From the NCBI GenBank assembly GCA_020853525.1, contig JADYYS010000051.1, positions 1 to 43,427 on the forward strand: a stretch of 43,427 bases of DNA, in the 5' to 3' direction. Origin of the DNA: Ardenticatenales bacterium. GTDB lineage: Bacteria > Chloroflexota > Anaerolineae > Epilineales > Epilineaceae. Positions 1 to 8,173 of this stretch are shown piece by piece. Every line of letters starts with the position of its first letter. The first letter of the stretch is position 1. The translations under genes were made by a program, and so were the position numbers. A model generated the notes under the pieces. The model saw only the letters and a list, made by a program, of their open reading frames with translations, had not been told where the DNA came from and ran no database searches.

Positions 1-10
1 ACGGAAAAGA

Positions 11-152
11 CCGGCGGCTGAAGCCGGCCGGCTGATGGCCTTCGGCCATTGCGCCCGCCTTCGCGGGCGCTTCAAACCTCGGGGTGCCCGCGAAGGCGGG
101 CACCATGGCGACCCGATAGGGGCGCCTTTAGCCGGCCAGCTTTAGCTGCCGG
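11..152. repeat. 142-bp inverted-repeat element, copy A
   Basis: Intergenic palindromic element just beyond the 3' end of the RND permease gene. Its ends, 11-33 and 130-152, are inverted repeats matching at 20 of 23 positions. Inside are two perfect hairpins: 51-70 (8-bp stem, CTTC loop) and 83-104 (9-bp stem, GAAG loop), which share a CCCGCCTTCGCGGG-type core in opposite orientation. A second copy of exactly the same length lies at 39974-40115 in the reverse orientation. The element has no transposase gene and no T-tract after its hairpins, so it resembles a MITE- or REP-like repeat more than a classical terminator. The stretch 1-173 holds nothing else that I can support. Confidence 0.8.
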
Positions 153-173
153 AACTGGGTTTGCATACACGCC

Positions 174-3100
174 CTAACTGGGCGGCACCCCCGGCTCCGA
201 CCCCGCACCCACATCCGCATCCGTCGCCCCGCCCCGGCTGGACCACGTCACTTCCGGTCCCTCGTACGGCTGCCGGGACGGCGGCGTCGGCGGCGTCAAT
301 CCTTCCGGAGACGCCGGGACGCTGGTGGGCGGCGTCGGATCGGGCACCGCGCCGCCCGTCGGCTGCGGGCCGGCGGGCGACGTCGGCAAGCCCGACGCTG
401 TCTGGGGCGCGGACGGGAACGGCGAGGCCGGCGGGATCGTGGCATCCGGCCGCGGGCCGGGCGACGGGATCGCCGGCACCGGCCCTGCCGGCATCGGCGG
501 CGAGCCCTGTGGCCGCGCGCCGCCGGACGGGCCGTCGCCCGAGCCGTTCGGCGGCGGCATCATCGCCGCCGAATCGCCGGCGACGCCGGCGAACAGGCTG
601 TAGAGTACGGGCACGACGACAAGCGTGAGGAGCGTGCTCGTCGTCAGGCCGCCGATCACGGTGGTCGCAAGCTCGCTGGCCAACAGCGCACCCTCGGTGA
701 AGCCGAGCGCCTGCGGGATGAGCGCGATCACGGTGGCGACGGCCGTCATCATGATCGGCCGGACGCGCGTCCGCCCGCCCTCGATGAGCGCATCGTGGAC
801 GTTGTAGCCGCGCTTGCGCAACTGCTGGACGAAGTCGAGCAGCACGATCGCGTTCGTCACGACGATGCCGATGAGCATCAGCATCCCGATCAGGCTGGAG
901 AGCGACAGCGCGCGCCCGGTTACGGCGAGCGCAATGAACGCGCCGGTCGCCGCAAACGGCAGGCTGAACAGGATCGCGAACGGCACGGACAGCGAGCCGA
1001 ACTCCAGAACCATGATCAGATAGACGATCAGGATCGAGATCGGCAGCGCCAACAGGAGGTCGTTGAAGCTGTCCTGCTGTTCGCTCGAGCTGACGCCGCT
1101 GCCCACGCTGACGGGCGGCTCCTCGTCCTCGTTGTCGGGGTCGCCGAACAGGTCGTCGTGATCATCGATCACACGGTCGATGATCGCCATCGCGCTGGCC
1201 TGCACGCCGAACGTGTCCGTGTCCGTGATCTCACCGGAGATGAGCGCAGCGCGCTCACCGTTCACGCGGGTGATCTCGACCGCGCCGGCTCGGAGCGTGA
1301 CCTCGGCGATATCGCCGAGCCGTACCTTGCCGCCGCCGGGGGCATCGAGCACGTGGTTCTCGAGGGCCGCCTTGTCCGTGATCAAGTCGTCCGGGTAGAC
1401 GGCCAGCACGTCGAGCTTCGACACGTCGTCCCCGTCCGCCACCTCGATCGCACCGACGTCCTGGCCCTCGAAGATGCTCCGCAGCGCCAGCGCCACCTGA
1501 ACCGTCGAGAGGCTCTCGGCTTGCGCCTTCGCCGGGTCGACCGCAACGGTCAGCGTCTGACGCGCCTCAGACAGATTGTTCTTGAGGTTGATGATCGGCA
1601 GGCCGTCGACGTTCGTGCTGTCCTCGTCATCGTCGTCCGTGTCGACGTCGTAGCCCTCCTCGTCCCACTCGTCGGGGTCCGTCAGGGCGGTCATGATCAG
1701 CGCCGTCGCGCGACGGACCTTGCGCTCGTCGTCGCCGCGCACCTGCAGGTCGTACACCCCGGCCGGCGGACCGCCGCCGGAACCGACGCTGACCGCGTAG
1801 TCGAAGACCCGGTTCGCCTTGCCGTCCTCGATGTTCGCCGCGGCCAGGACGGTCCGCAGCCGCGCCATCTCGGCGTCGGCGGTGTCCTCGTCCGCGGCCT
1901 CAAGGCGCGCCTTGACCTCATCGATGTCGTTCAGGTCGTCCAGTTCCGTGCGCAGCCGGTCCGCGACGTCCGCCGGATCCTCGCGGTCGCTCGACTCGAA
2001 CCACGACAACATGGACGACGACTCCTCGTCCTCGTCCTTATCCTCGTCGTCGCTGTTGCCCGTCCCGTCCTCACTCAGCGTGGCCAGGATGGACGCCTTG
2101 GCCGGGTCGCCGCCGCTGAACAGACCGAAACCGGACGAGCCGGACCCGATCGTCGTCTCGATGTCGTCGATCGCGTCGTCGTCCTCCAGGATGTCCTCGA
2201 CGAGCCGCACGATCGAGTCCGTCGTCTCGAGCGACGCGCCGGTCGGCAGCGACACCGTCACGCCGATCGTCGGCTCGCCGAAGCCCCCGAGGAAGGTCTG
2301 CGGGATGTAGCGGATCAGGCCGAGGCTCAGGGCGAAGATCGCCGTCGCGATCAGCAGGGTCACGAGGCGATGGCCGAGCGCCCAGCGCAGGATCGGCGTG
2401 TACACCCGCTGGAGCGTCGTCTCGTGCTCGGCGGGCAGCTTGTCGGCCGAGAGCCACCAGCTGGCAAGGAGCGGGATGACGGTCAGCGCCGTGATCAGGC
2501 TGGCGAGCAGGGCGTACGTCACGGTCTGCCCGAAGGGCAGGAAGAACTCGCGCGTCAGACCGCCCACGAAGCCGAGCGGCAGGAAGACCGCCACGGTGAC
2601 GAGCGTGGCGGCCGTGATCGCCGTGGCCACCTCACCCGCGCCCTGCAGGATCGCCTGCCGGCGCGGGACGCCGTGCTGTAGGTTGCGGTACGTGTTCTCG
2701 ATGACGACGATCGCGTCGTCGACGACGCGCCCGATGGCGATCGTCAGCCCGGACAGGGTGAGCAGATTCAGCGACAGGCCCTGCACGCGCATGAGCACGA
2801 GAGCCGCCAGCACGGACAGCGGGATGCTGACCGCGATGATCAACGTCGAGCGGATGCTGCGCAGGAACCACAGGATCACGAGGACGGCGAACAGGCCGCC
2901 CAGGATGCCCTCGTTCCGAACGCCGTTCAGCGACTCCGTGATGAACGATGCCTGCTCGAACACGAGGTTGACGTCCAGATCGCCGAGATCCTCGTTGTCA
3001 TCCTGCAGCTCGTCGATCCGCGCCTTGACGTCGTTGACGACCTTGACGGTATTCGTGCCCCGCTCCTTGAACACGAGCAGCCCGAGGCTGCCCTGGCCGT

Positions 3101-4613
3101 TCGAGCGGCTGATGCTGCTGGCGGCCTCGGGCTCCCGGACGACCTCGGCGATATCGCCGAGCCGCACCTGGTCGCTCGCCCCGCCGTCCCGAACTGCGTC
3201 GTCCGACCCGCCGTCCCCGGCCGCGTCGTCGTCGCCGCCCGACGCAGGGGCGGCCGTCGCGGCGGTCATCGTGACGTAGACCAGGTCGCCCGGCTCGATG
3301 CTCGTTGCCGGCTCGCCGTCATCGCCCCGCACGGCCGCGGCGTCGACGCCCAGCCGGTCGGCGATGCGCTCCACGGTGTCACCGGGCTTGACGACGACGA
3401 CTTGCACCACACCGCCTGAAGCAGCGCCATCGTCGGCGCCGGCGGCCGAAGCTTCGCTCACCCCGCCTTGTCGCAGCGCCTCGGCTCGGATGTCGGCCGG
3501 CAGCGCGGCCAGGACGTCCGCCGGCAGCGCAGCGGCCCCGCCGGGCGGCAGGCTTTCGAAGATCTGGCTCGCCGCGTCGCGGAGCACGTCCGGCGCCAGG
3601 AGCTCGAGCTGATCGATCAGCTCAGCCGTCAGATCGTCCGTCGTCTCGAGCGTCAGGTCGAACGGCAGGGACTCGGCGAGCTGTTGGACGGCTTCGGGGA
3701 TCGGGAACGGGCCCGTCGGGAGGATGGACGCCGCATCGGCCCGGTCGCCGTCATCGGTGCTGTCCCCGGCGGCGGCCGAACCGTCGCGCGACGACCCGGC
3801 ATCGCCGGACGCCGTGCCCACGCCGCCGCTCGGCGGCCCTGATGGCGGCCCGCCGTTGCCGCCCGAGCCGCCCCCGCCGATCACGAGGTCCTCGAGCGCA
3901 GCGGTCGTCGTGATGCGATGGCTGACCTGGAGCGGCGTGAGCAACCCGTCCGTTTCCAGACTGCCGGCCGGGAACGAGAGGTCGTTCGCCGCCAGTGCCC
4001 CCTTCACGGCATCGATCGAAACGCCCTTTTCCGACATCGCGTCGGGATCGAGCTTGAGGTAGACCTTGTCCTCGCGCACCCCGGCCAGCTCGACCCGGCT
4101 GACGCCCGCGATGCCTTCGATCTCGGGCACGAGGTCGTTCTGGACGAGCTGCTGCAGGTCGGCTTCGTCGATGTCGCCGGAAATGCTGCCCTGGATCGCC
4201 GGGATGTCGGCGAAGCTGAAGAGGATGATCTCGGGATCGTTCGCATCGGCCGGCAGATCGACGGTGGCCAGCTGATCCTCGATCTCGGCCCGGATGTCGT
4301 CCTGCTTCGTGCCGTACTCGGCCTGCAGCGTGATCGCCGCGAAGCTCTCGGACGCCGTCGCGGTCACGTCGAGGACTTCGATGTCCGTGATCGCGTCCAG
4401 CGCCGTCTCGATCGGCTTGATGACGGAGTTCGTCACCTCGTCGGCCGACGCGCCGGGATAGATGACGACGATGGTGGCCGTCGGCGGCTCGATGTCCGGG
4501 ATCAGCTCGCGGCCAAGTCCGCGCGCCGCCCAGAGGCCGCCGCCGACGAGCGCCAGCATGAGCAGGATGGTGATGGACGGCCGGTCGAGGGCCCAGCGGG
4601 TCAAACGTGTCAT
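174..4613 (-). CDS. RND-family efflux permease with LysM-like insert
   Basis: Inner-membrane proton-driven exporter of the AcrB/HAE-type RND family, 1479 residues against about 1050 usual. The N-terminal membrane helix (about 12-30) and the porter segment starting RELIPDIEPP are canonical. The proton-relay Asp pair is kept near residues 631-632 in RVVDDAIVVIEN, and the second half has GIVVTNAIVLLDF. Extra material explains the length. Residues about 242-480 are a Gly/Asp-rich insert containing a LysM-like segment (about 401-446, with KPGDTVERIADRLGV). A strongly acidic insert sits in the second porter domain, and a Pro/Gly-rich tail of about 140 residues follows the last helix. The start has a GGGAG ribosome site and a good promoter upstream. 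No adaptor or outer-membrane partner is adjacent. The family is certain; the substrate is unknown. Confidence 0.93.
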   Translation of the reverse strand: MTRLTRWALDRPSITILLMLALVGGGLWAARGLGRELIPDIEPPTATIVVIYPGASADEVTNSVIKPIETALDAITDIEVLDVTATASESFAAITLQAEYGTKQDDIRAEIEDQLATVDLPADANDPEIILFSFADIPAIQGSISGDIDEADLQQLVQNDLVPEIEGIAGVSRVELAGVREDKVYLKLDPDAMSEKGVSIDAVKGALAANDLSFPAGSLETDGLLTPLQVSHRITTTAALEDLVIGGGGSGGNGGPPSGPPSGGVGTASGDAGSSRDGSAAAGDSTDDGDRADAASILPTGPFPIPEAVQQLAESLPFDLTLETTDDLTAELIDQLELLAPDVLRDAASQIFESLPPGGAAALPADVLAALPADIRAEALRQGGVSEASAAGADDGAASGGVVQVVVVKPGDTVERIADRLGVDAAAVRGDDGEPATSIEPGDLVYVTMTAATAAPASGGDDDAAGDGGSDDAVRDGGASDQVRLGDIAEVVREPEAASSISRSNGQGSLGLLVFKERGTNTVKVVNDVKARIDELQDDNEDLGDLDVNLVFEQASFITESLNGVRNEGILGGLFAVLVILWFLRSIRSTLIIAVSIPLSVLAALVLMRVQGLSLNLLTLSGLTIAIGRVVDDAIVVIENTYRNLQHGVPRRQAILQGAGEVATAITAATLVTVAVFLPLGFVGGLTREFFLPFGQTVTYALLASLITALTVIPLLASWWLSADKLPAEHETTLQRVYTPILRWALGHRLVTLLIATAIFALSLGLIRYIPQTFLGGFGEPTIGVTVSLPTGASLETTDSIVRLVEDILEDDDAIDDIETTIGSGSSGFGLFSGGDPAKASILATLSEDGTGNSDDEDKDEDEESSSMLSWFESSDREDPADVADRLRTELDDLNDIDEVKARLEAADEDTADAEMARLRTVLAAANIEDGKANRVFDYAVSVGSGGGPPAGVYDLQVRGDDERKVRRATALIMTALTDPDEWDEEGYDVDTDDDDEDSTNVDGLPIINLKNNLSEARQTLTVAVDPAKAQAESLSTVQVALALRSIFEGQDVGAIEVADGDDVSKLDVLAVYPDDLITDKAALENHVLDAPGGGKVRLGDIAEVTLRAGAVEITRVNGERAALISGEITDTDTFGVQASAMAIIDRVIDDHDDLFGDPDNEDEEPPVSVGSGVSSSEQQDSFNDLLLALPISILIVYLIMVLEFGSLSVPFAILFSLPFAATGAFIALAVTGRALSLSSLIGMLMLIGIVVTNAIVLLDFVQQLRKRGYNVHDALIEGGRTRVRPIMMTAVATVIALIPQALGFTEGALLASELATTVIGGLTTSTLLTLVVVPVLYSLFAGVAGDSAAMMPPPNGSGDGPSGGARPQGSPPMPAGPVPAIPSPGPRPDATIPPASPFPSAPQTASGLPTSPAGPQPTGGAVPDPTPPTSVPASPEGLTPPTPPSRQPYEGPEVTWSSRGGATDADVGAGSEPGVPPS

Positions 4614-4727
4614 CGGTCGATCTCCCGGTGCTTCTTGGCAGGGATCGCCCGAGCGGGGAGAGGGTGGGGTTCTCCGCCGCAGCTCGGTCGGTCGAGCGCG
4701 GTCTTAACTGAATTGTAACCGCCCGTC

Positions 4728-4755
4728 ATTGTACGGGCGATCCGTCCGACGTCAA
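4728..4755 (-). promoter_or_regulatory. Sigma70-type promoter for the RND permease gene
   Basis: Read on the minus strand, TTGACG (4750-4755) and TACAAT (4728-4733) are separated by 16 bases. Transcription would start near 4721, leaving a leader of about 108 bases before the permease start. A second TACAAT-like box lies a little downstream. The gap 4614-4848 holds no other feature I can support. Confidence 0.65.
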
Positions 4756-4848
4756 CCCCCGGCGCGAAATCGGACCGCCGGTGGTTTCGCAACGACCGGT
4801 CGAGGGGGTATCCGGGTCGGGAAGGCGGGGTGGAGCCCCGCTCTCACG

Positions 4849-5865
4849 TCATCGCGGATCGCGTGACCGGCGTCGGGTCGCACCGATGCCGCCGAGCAGG
4901 CCGAGCACGCTCGCGAGTGCGGCCAACGCGCCCGGTCCGAAGAGGTCGGCCAGGCCGCCGTCGGGCATCGTCGCCGGCCCGCCGGACGTCGCCGCCGCAT
5001 CCCCCGCGACGCCGCCCAACGCATCGCCGCCCGCCGAAGACGTCGTCGTCGCCGTATCGACCGCCGTCGTCGTCGTGACGGTTTCGGCGCCGGTCGCGGT
5101 CGTGGACGTCGTCGCCGTCGTCGCGCCGCCGGTCTGGCGACCACCCTTGCTCGACGGGCGAACGGCCTCCGTCGTGGCGAACGTCGTCGTCGCCGCTGCG
5201 GTCGATGTCGTGGACTCCGTTGCGGTGAGCGCCTCCGTGTCGTCGGCCGATGTCGGTGCCGTCACGGCGTCCGTTGCGGCAACCACGGCGTCGGCGGCAC
5301 CGGGCAGTGCGTTCGGCATTGCGTTCGGCAACGCGTTCGGCAGGGCCGCCTGCACGGCCGAGACGGCCTTGGCCAGCGCCTCGGCCAGCAGGCCGACCTC
5401 GGACGCGTCGAGACCGAAGCTCACACCTGAGAGTGTCTCACCCGCCACCGGCAGCGCGTCGTAGCCCGGGACGTCGAGCCCATCGGCGGTGCCGAGGAGG
5501 ACGGCCAGCGCCGACGTGTCGATCGCCACGTCGTAGCTGCCGGCGCCGAGCGCCGTGAACTGGTAGAGGCCGCGGCTGTCCGTGGCTGTCGTGTCGACGC
5601 CTTCCGGACCGAGGAGGCGGATCGGCACGCCGGCCACCGCCGACTCGCTCGGGCTGAACGCGCCGTCGCCGTCGGCATCGAAGTAGACGTAGCCCTGGAT
5701 CGCGCCGCCGGCGCCGGCCGTCGACGTGTCGGTGGCGGCCGACTGTCCCTTCTGGGCGTGGACCGCCGCCGGCGTGGCGACGGCGGCAAGGGCGAGGGCC
5801 GCGACGAGCGCGGCACGGGTGGCGCTGCGGGTGCGCGGGTCAATGTGGGCCGCAAGCGGATGCAT
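4849..5865 (-). CDS. Surface protein with SdrD-B-like domain and C-terminal anchor
   Basis: Exported 338-residue protein of unknown role. The start at 5865 is preferred over an in-frame ATG seven codons upstream because GAGGAG lies six bases before it. Residues 1-38 form a signal peptide ending around AVHAQ. Residues about 55-125 resemble an SdrD-B/Cna-B fold: GYVYFDADGDGAFSPSE has a calcium-loop look, followed by GVPIRLLG and DSRGLYQFTALGAGSYDV. Next come a short NALPNAMPNALP repeat and a long Thr/Ala-rich low-complexity stretch. The C terminus has a MPDGG-like motif, a hydrophobic helix and an RRRSR tail. That layout resembles a sortase-type or related sorting signal, although the motif is not a canonical LPxTG. 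No sortase is in the window. Confidence 0.75.
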   Translation of the reverse strand: MHPLAAHIDPRTRSATRAALVAALALAAVATPAAVHAQKGQSAATDTSTAGAGGAIQGYVYFDADGDGAFSPSESAVAGVPIRLLGPEGVDTTATDSRGLYQFTALGAGSYDVAIDTSALAVLLGTADGLDVPGYDALPVAGETLSGVSFGLDASEVGLLAEALAKAVSAVQAALPNALPNAMPNALPGAADAVVAATDAVTAPTSADDTEALTATESTTSTAAATTTFATTEAVRPSSKGGRQTGGATTATTSTTATGAETVTTTTAVDTATTTSSAGGDALGGVAGDAAATSGGPATMPDGGLADLFGPGALAALASVLGLLGGIGATRRRSRDPR

Positions 5866-5889
5866 CAGACGCTCCTCGTCGTACACGGT

Positions 5890-5915
5890 GCCGCCGACAA
5901 CACGATGTCGGCGGC
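5890..5915 (-). terminator. Perfect GC-rich hairpin between aspS and the surface-protein gene
   Basis: A perfect 10-bp stem (5890-5899 with 5906-5915) closes a six-base loop. It lies about 58 bases past the aspS stop and about 25 bases upstream of the next gene. There is no T-tract after it, so it could end the aspS transcript, protect an mRNA end, or be a leader structure of the downstream gene. Confidence 0.35.
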
Positions 5916-5972
5916 GAGACGGAACGCCAGCGGCTGGGGTGGGGTCCCCGGGTGAGCGGCGACGGACTGGCT

Positions 5973-7736
5973 TCAGGTGCGCGGTGCGACCTTGAGGCCG
6001 AGAAGGTCCAGGTTGGCCGAGGGAACCGGTGCGGGCGCGCCCGTCAGCGGGTCCGTGCCGGCCACGGTCTTCGGGAATGCAATGACCTCGCGGATCGACG
6101 ACTCGCCGGCCAGGATCATGACCGTCCGATCGAAACCCCAGGCGATCCCGCCGTGCGGCGGCGCGCCGTACTGAAAGGCGTCCAGCAGGTGACCGAACTC
6201 GGTCCTTGCCTGCGCCTCGTCGATGCCGAGGAGTGCGAACACGTGTTGCTGCACCGCCGAATCATGGATCCGAATCGATCCGCCGGCCACTTCGACACCG
6301 TTGAGCACCGCGTCATAGGCCATCGCGCGGACCGCGCCAGGGTCGCCGGCCAGGAGCGAGACGTCGTCGGGATGGGGGGCGGTGAAGGGATGGTGGACGG
6401 AATCCCATCGCTGCTCGTCGTCGTTCCACTCGAACAGCGGCGGGGCGATGAGCCAGAGGAAAGCCAGTTCGTGGGGATCGATCAGGCCGAGCGCCTCGCC
6501 CAAGTGGAGCCGCAGCCGCCCGAGGCTGTCCTCGGCCACCTTGCGCGCGGCGGCGACGATGAACACGGTGTGGCCGTCGGCGGCGCCGAGTCGCTCGCGC
6601 AGCGCCGGCTCGACGTCGGCCACCCACTTGGCCACCGAGCCGCGCGTCTCGCCGTTCTCGAACGCCACCCACGCCAGTCCGCCCGCGCCGAACGCCTTGA
6701 CGATCTCCTCGAGCTCACCGACTTCCTTGCGGCTGAAGAGACGTGGAACGCAAATCGCCTTGATCGCGCCGCCGGAATCGACGGTGGAACGGAAGACGGC
6801 GAAATCGCTCGTGGCGAACAGATCGCCCAAGTCCTCCATCGTCATCCCGAAACGGAGGTCCGGCTTGTCGTTGCCGTACCGGCGCATCGCCTCGGCGTAC
6901 GTCATGCGCGGGAAGGGCACCTGGCGGATCGGGCGATCGGGCACGACCGCCCGGCAGAGGTCGATGAACATCTGCTCGTTCAGCGCCATGACGTCGTCTT
7001 CGTCCACGAAGCTCATCTCGATGTCGACCTGCGTGAACTCGAACTGACGGTCGGCCCGCAGGTCCTCGTCGCGGAAGCAGCGGGCGACCTGGTAGTAGCG
7101 ATCCATGCCGGCCACCATGAGGAGCTGCTTCATCTGCTGCGGGCTCTGCGGCAGCGCGTAGAACGTGCCCGGGTTCAGCCGGCTGGGCACGAGGAAGTCG
7201 CGCGCGCCCTCGGGCGTGCTGCGGGTCAGGATCGGGGTTTCGATCTCGATGAAGCCATGCTCGTTCAGCGCCTGGCGCACGAACGCCGTGACGCGGTGAC
7301 GAAGGTCCATGTTCCGCGCCATGCGCTCGCGCCGCAGGTCGAGGTAGCGATAGCGCAGGCGCTGCGCCTCGTCCAGGTTCAGGTCGCGGGCGACCTCGAA
7401 CGGCGGCACCTTGGAAGCGTTCACGACGCGCACGACGGCCGCACGCACCTCGATCTCGCCCGTCGCCAGGTCCGGGTTGCCCTCGAATCGCGCCGCGACG
7501 GCACCTTCGACCTGGACGACCCACTCGCTCCCGATCTCGGCCGCGCGGGCGTACGCCTCCGGCGCTGCCGCCTGATCGCACACCACCTGGGTCAGCCCGT
7601 GGCGATCGCGCACGTCCACGAAGATCAGCCCGCCGTGCTCGCGCCGCCGATGGACCCAGCCGGCCAACGTCACCGTCTGGCCGACGTGCTCGCGGCGCAG
7701 CTGGCCGCAGGTGTGGGTGCGATAGGCGGTTTGCAT
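5973..7736 (-). CDS. aspS: Aspartyl-tRNA synthetase
   Basis: Class IIb synthetase charging tRNA with aspartate, 587 residues, normal for the bacterial type. It begins YRTHTCGQLRREHVGQTV, the usual N-terminal OB-fold that binds the anticodon, so I place the start at 7736; the open frame continues upstream without family similarity. Motif 2 is seen in RCFRDEDLRADRQFEFTQVD and motif 3 in GIAWGFDRTVMILAG, followed by the typical bacterial ending FPKT and NLDLLGL. The GAD-type insertion lies between them. Residue His34 in HRRREHGG matches the position associated with relaxed tRNA discrimination in Pseudomonas AspRS (inference). The ribosome site is weak. Expression may be controlled by the long leader at about 7737-8001. 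Confidence 0.97.
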   Translation of the reverse strand: MQTAYRTHTCGQLRREHVGQTVTLAGWVHRRREHGGLIFVDVRDRHGLTQVVCDQAAAPEAYARAAEIGSEWVVQVEGAVAARFEGNPDLATGEIEVRAAVVRVVNASKVPPFEVARDLNLDEAQRLRYRYLDLRRERMARNMDLRHRVTAFVRQALNEHGFIEIETPILTRSTPEGARDFLVPSRLNPGTFYALPQSPQQMKQLLMVAGMDRYYQVARCFRDEDLRADRQFEFTQVDIEMSFVDEDDVMALNEQMFIDLCRAVVPDRPIRQVPFPRMTYAEAMRRYGNDKPDLRFGMTMEDLGDLFATSDFAVFRSTVDSGGAIKAICVPRLFSRKEVGELEEIVKAFGAGGLAWVAFENGETRGSVAKWVADVEPALRERLGAADGHTVFIVAAARKVAEDSLGRLRLHLGEALGLIDPHELAFLWLIAPPLFEWNDDEQRWDSVHHPFTAPHPDDVSLLAGDPGAVRAMAYDAVLNGVEVAGGSIRIHDSAVQQHVFALLGIDEAQARTEFGHLLDAFQYGAPPHGGIAWGFDRTVMILAGESSIREVIAFPKTVAGTDPLTGAPAPVPSANLDLLGLKVAPRT

Positions 7737-7807
7737 CGGAGGGGCGCCCCTGCATGGGAACATCGACGCTGTCACGAGGCCAAACGTTGGTGATCGGCCC
7801 GGGAAAG

Positions 7808-7884
7808 CACCGCGGGGGCCCACAAGGAGCCCCCACGGTTCGGTGGCATCCACCGAAGGATCGCTAGGCGATCGCCTCGGTGGT
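7808..7884 (-). promoter_or_regulatory. aspS leader with mutually exclusive hairpins
   Basis: On the minus strand the arm CCACCGAG (7876-7883) can pair with TTCGGTGG (7850-7857). The latter can instead pair with the downstream CCACCGAA (7839-7846). A strong GC hairpin follows, pairing 7829-7838 with 7810-7819 over a nine-base loop. The first arm lies inside the 15-codon leader ORF, so ribosome position could choose between structures, as in attenuators. There is no clear U-tract after the last hairpin, so an effect on translation or processing is as likely as one on termination. Confidence 0.45.
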
Positions 7885-7911
7885 GCCGTTCTGACGCGCA
7901 CTACTATCCAT
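7864..7911 (-). CDS. Putative 15-codon leader peptide upstream of aspS
   Basis: A short ORF encoding MDSSARQNGTTEAIA and ending in TAG, with a very strong ribosome site (GGGAGGTGG) seven bases before its ATG. It lies in the long leader between the predicted aspS promoter and the aspS start, in a different frame from aspS. Its 3' part overlaps the first arm of the competing hairpins. It has only one Asp codon, so a classic run-of-codons attenuation mechanism is not obvious. That it is translated is inferred from the ribosome site. Confidence 0.45.
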   Translation of the reverse strand: MDSSARQNGTTEAIA

Positions 7912-8008
7912 TCGACACCACCTCCCTTCCTTATAGGATTGCGGATGAATCCGGATGAAGGGGACCAGAAACCGAAACCTGCGCGCGTCCAGGAGGTGGG
8001 TGCCGGCA

Positions 8009-8038
8009 AGTATGGCAGACGCGCGGTGGGGGGGTCAA
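8009..8038 (-). promoter_or_regulatory. Promoter for aspS leader
   Basis: On the minus strand, TTGACC (8033-8038) and CATACT (8009-8014) are separated by 18 bases. The predicted start near 8001 gives a leader of about 265 bases before aspS. Confidence 0.5.
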
Positions 8039-8076
8039 GCTTGGCCTTGTCGTTTTCGTCGCGCTGTGCCCGGCGG

Positions 8077-8082
8077 TATACT
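8077..8082 (+). promoter_or_regulatory. Minus-10 box upstream of the lipoprotein gene
   Basis: TATACT on the plus strand, about 90 bases before the lipoprotein start and divergent from the aspS promoter. The matching -35 region is poor (TTTTCG with an 18-base spacer), so the call rests on the -10 box and its position. Confidence 0.35.
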
Positions 8083-8173
8083 CGTCCTCCCTGAGCGCGC
8101 CCCGACCCCGTCGTCGGTCCGCCCGACGCGTCTGAGGCCCGATTCAACAGCCTGTCAGTGGAGGACGTGAGAG

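Noticed and set aside
11-152. CRISPR array from the repeated CCCGCCTTCGCGGG hairpins
   Set aside because: Only two hairpins in opposite orientation, no regular spacers and no cas genes.
5890-5915. Rho-independent terminator with certainty
   Set aside because: The hairpin is perfect, but no T-tract follows on either strand, so it is kept only as a low-confidence call.
5952-7793. A 613-codon plus-strand frame opposite aspS
   Set aside because: Antisense shadow of aspS, rich in Arg, His and Asp, with no family features.
7808-7911. T-box riboswitch upstream of aspS
   Set aside because: The conserved T-box antiterminator sequence AGGGTGGNACCGCG is not present on the aspS strand; only a vague likeness exists on the opposite strand.
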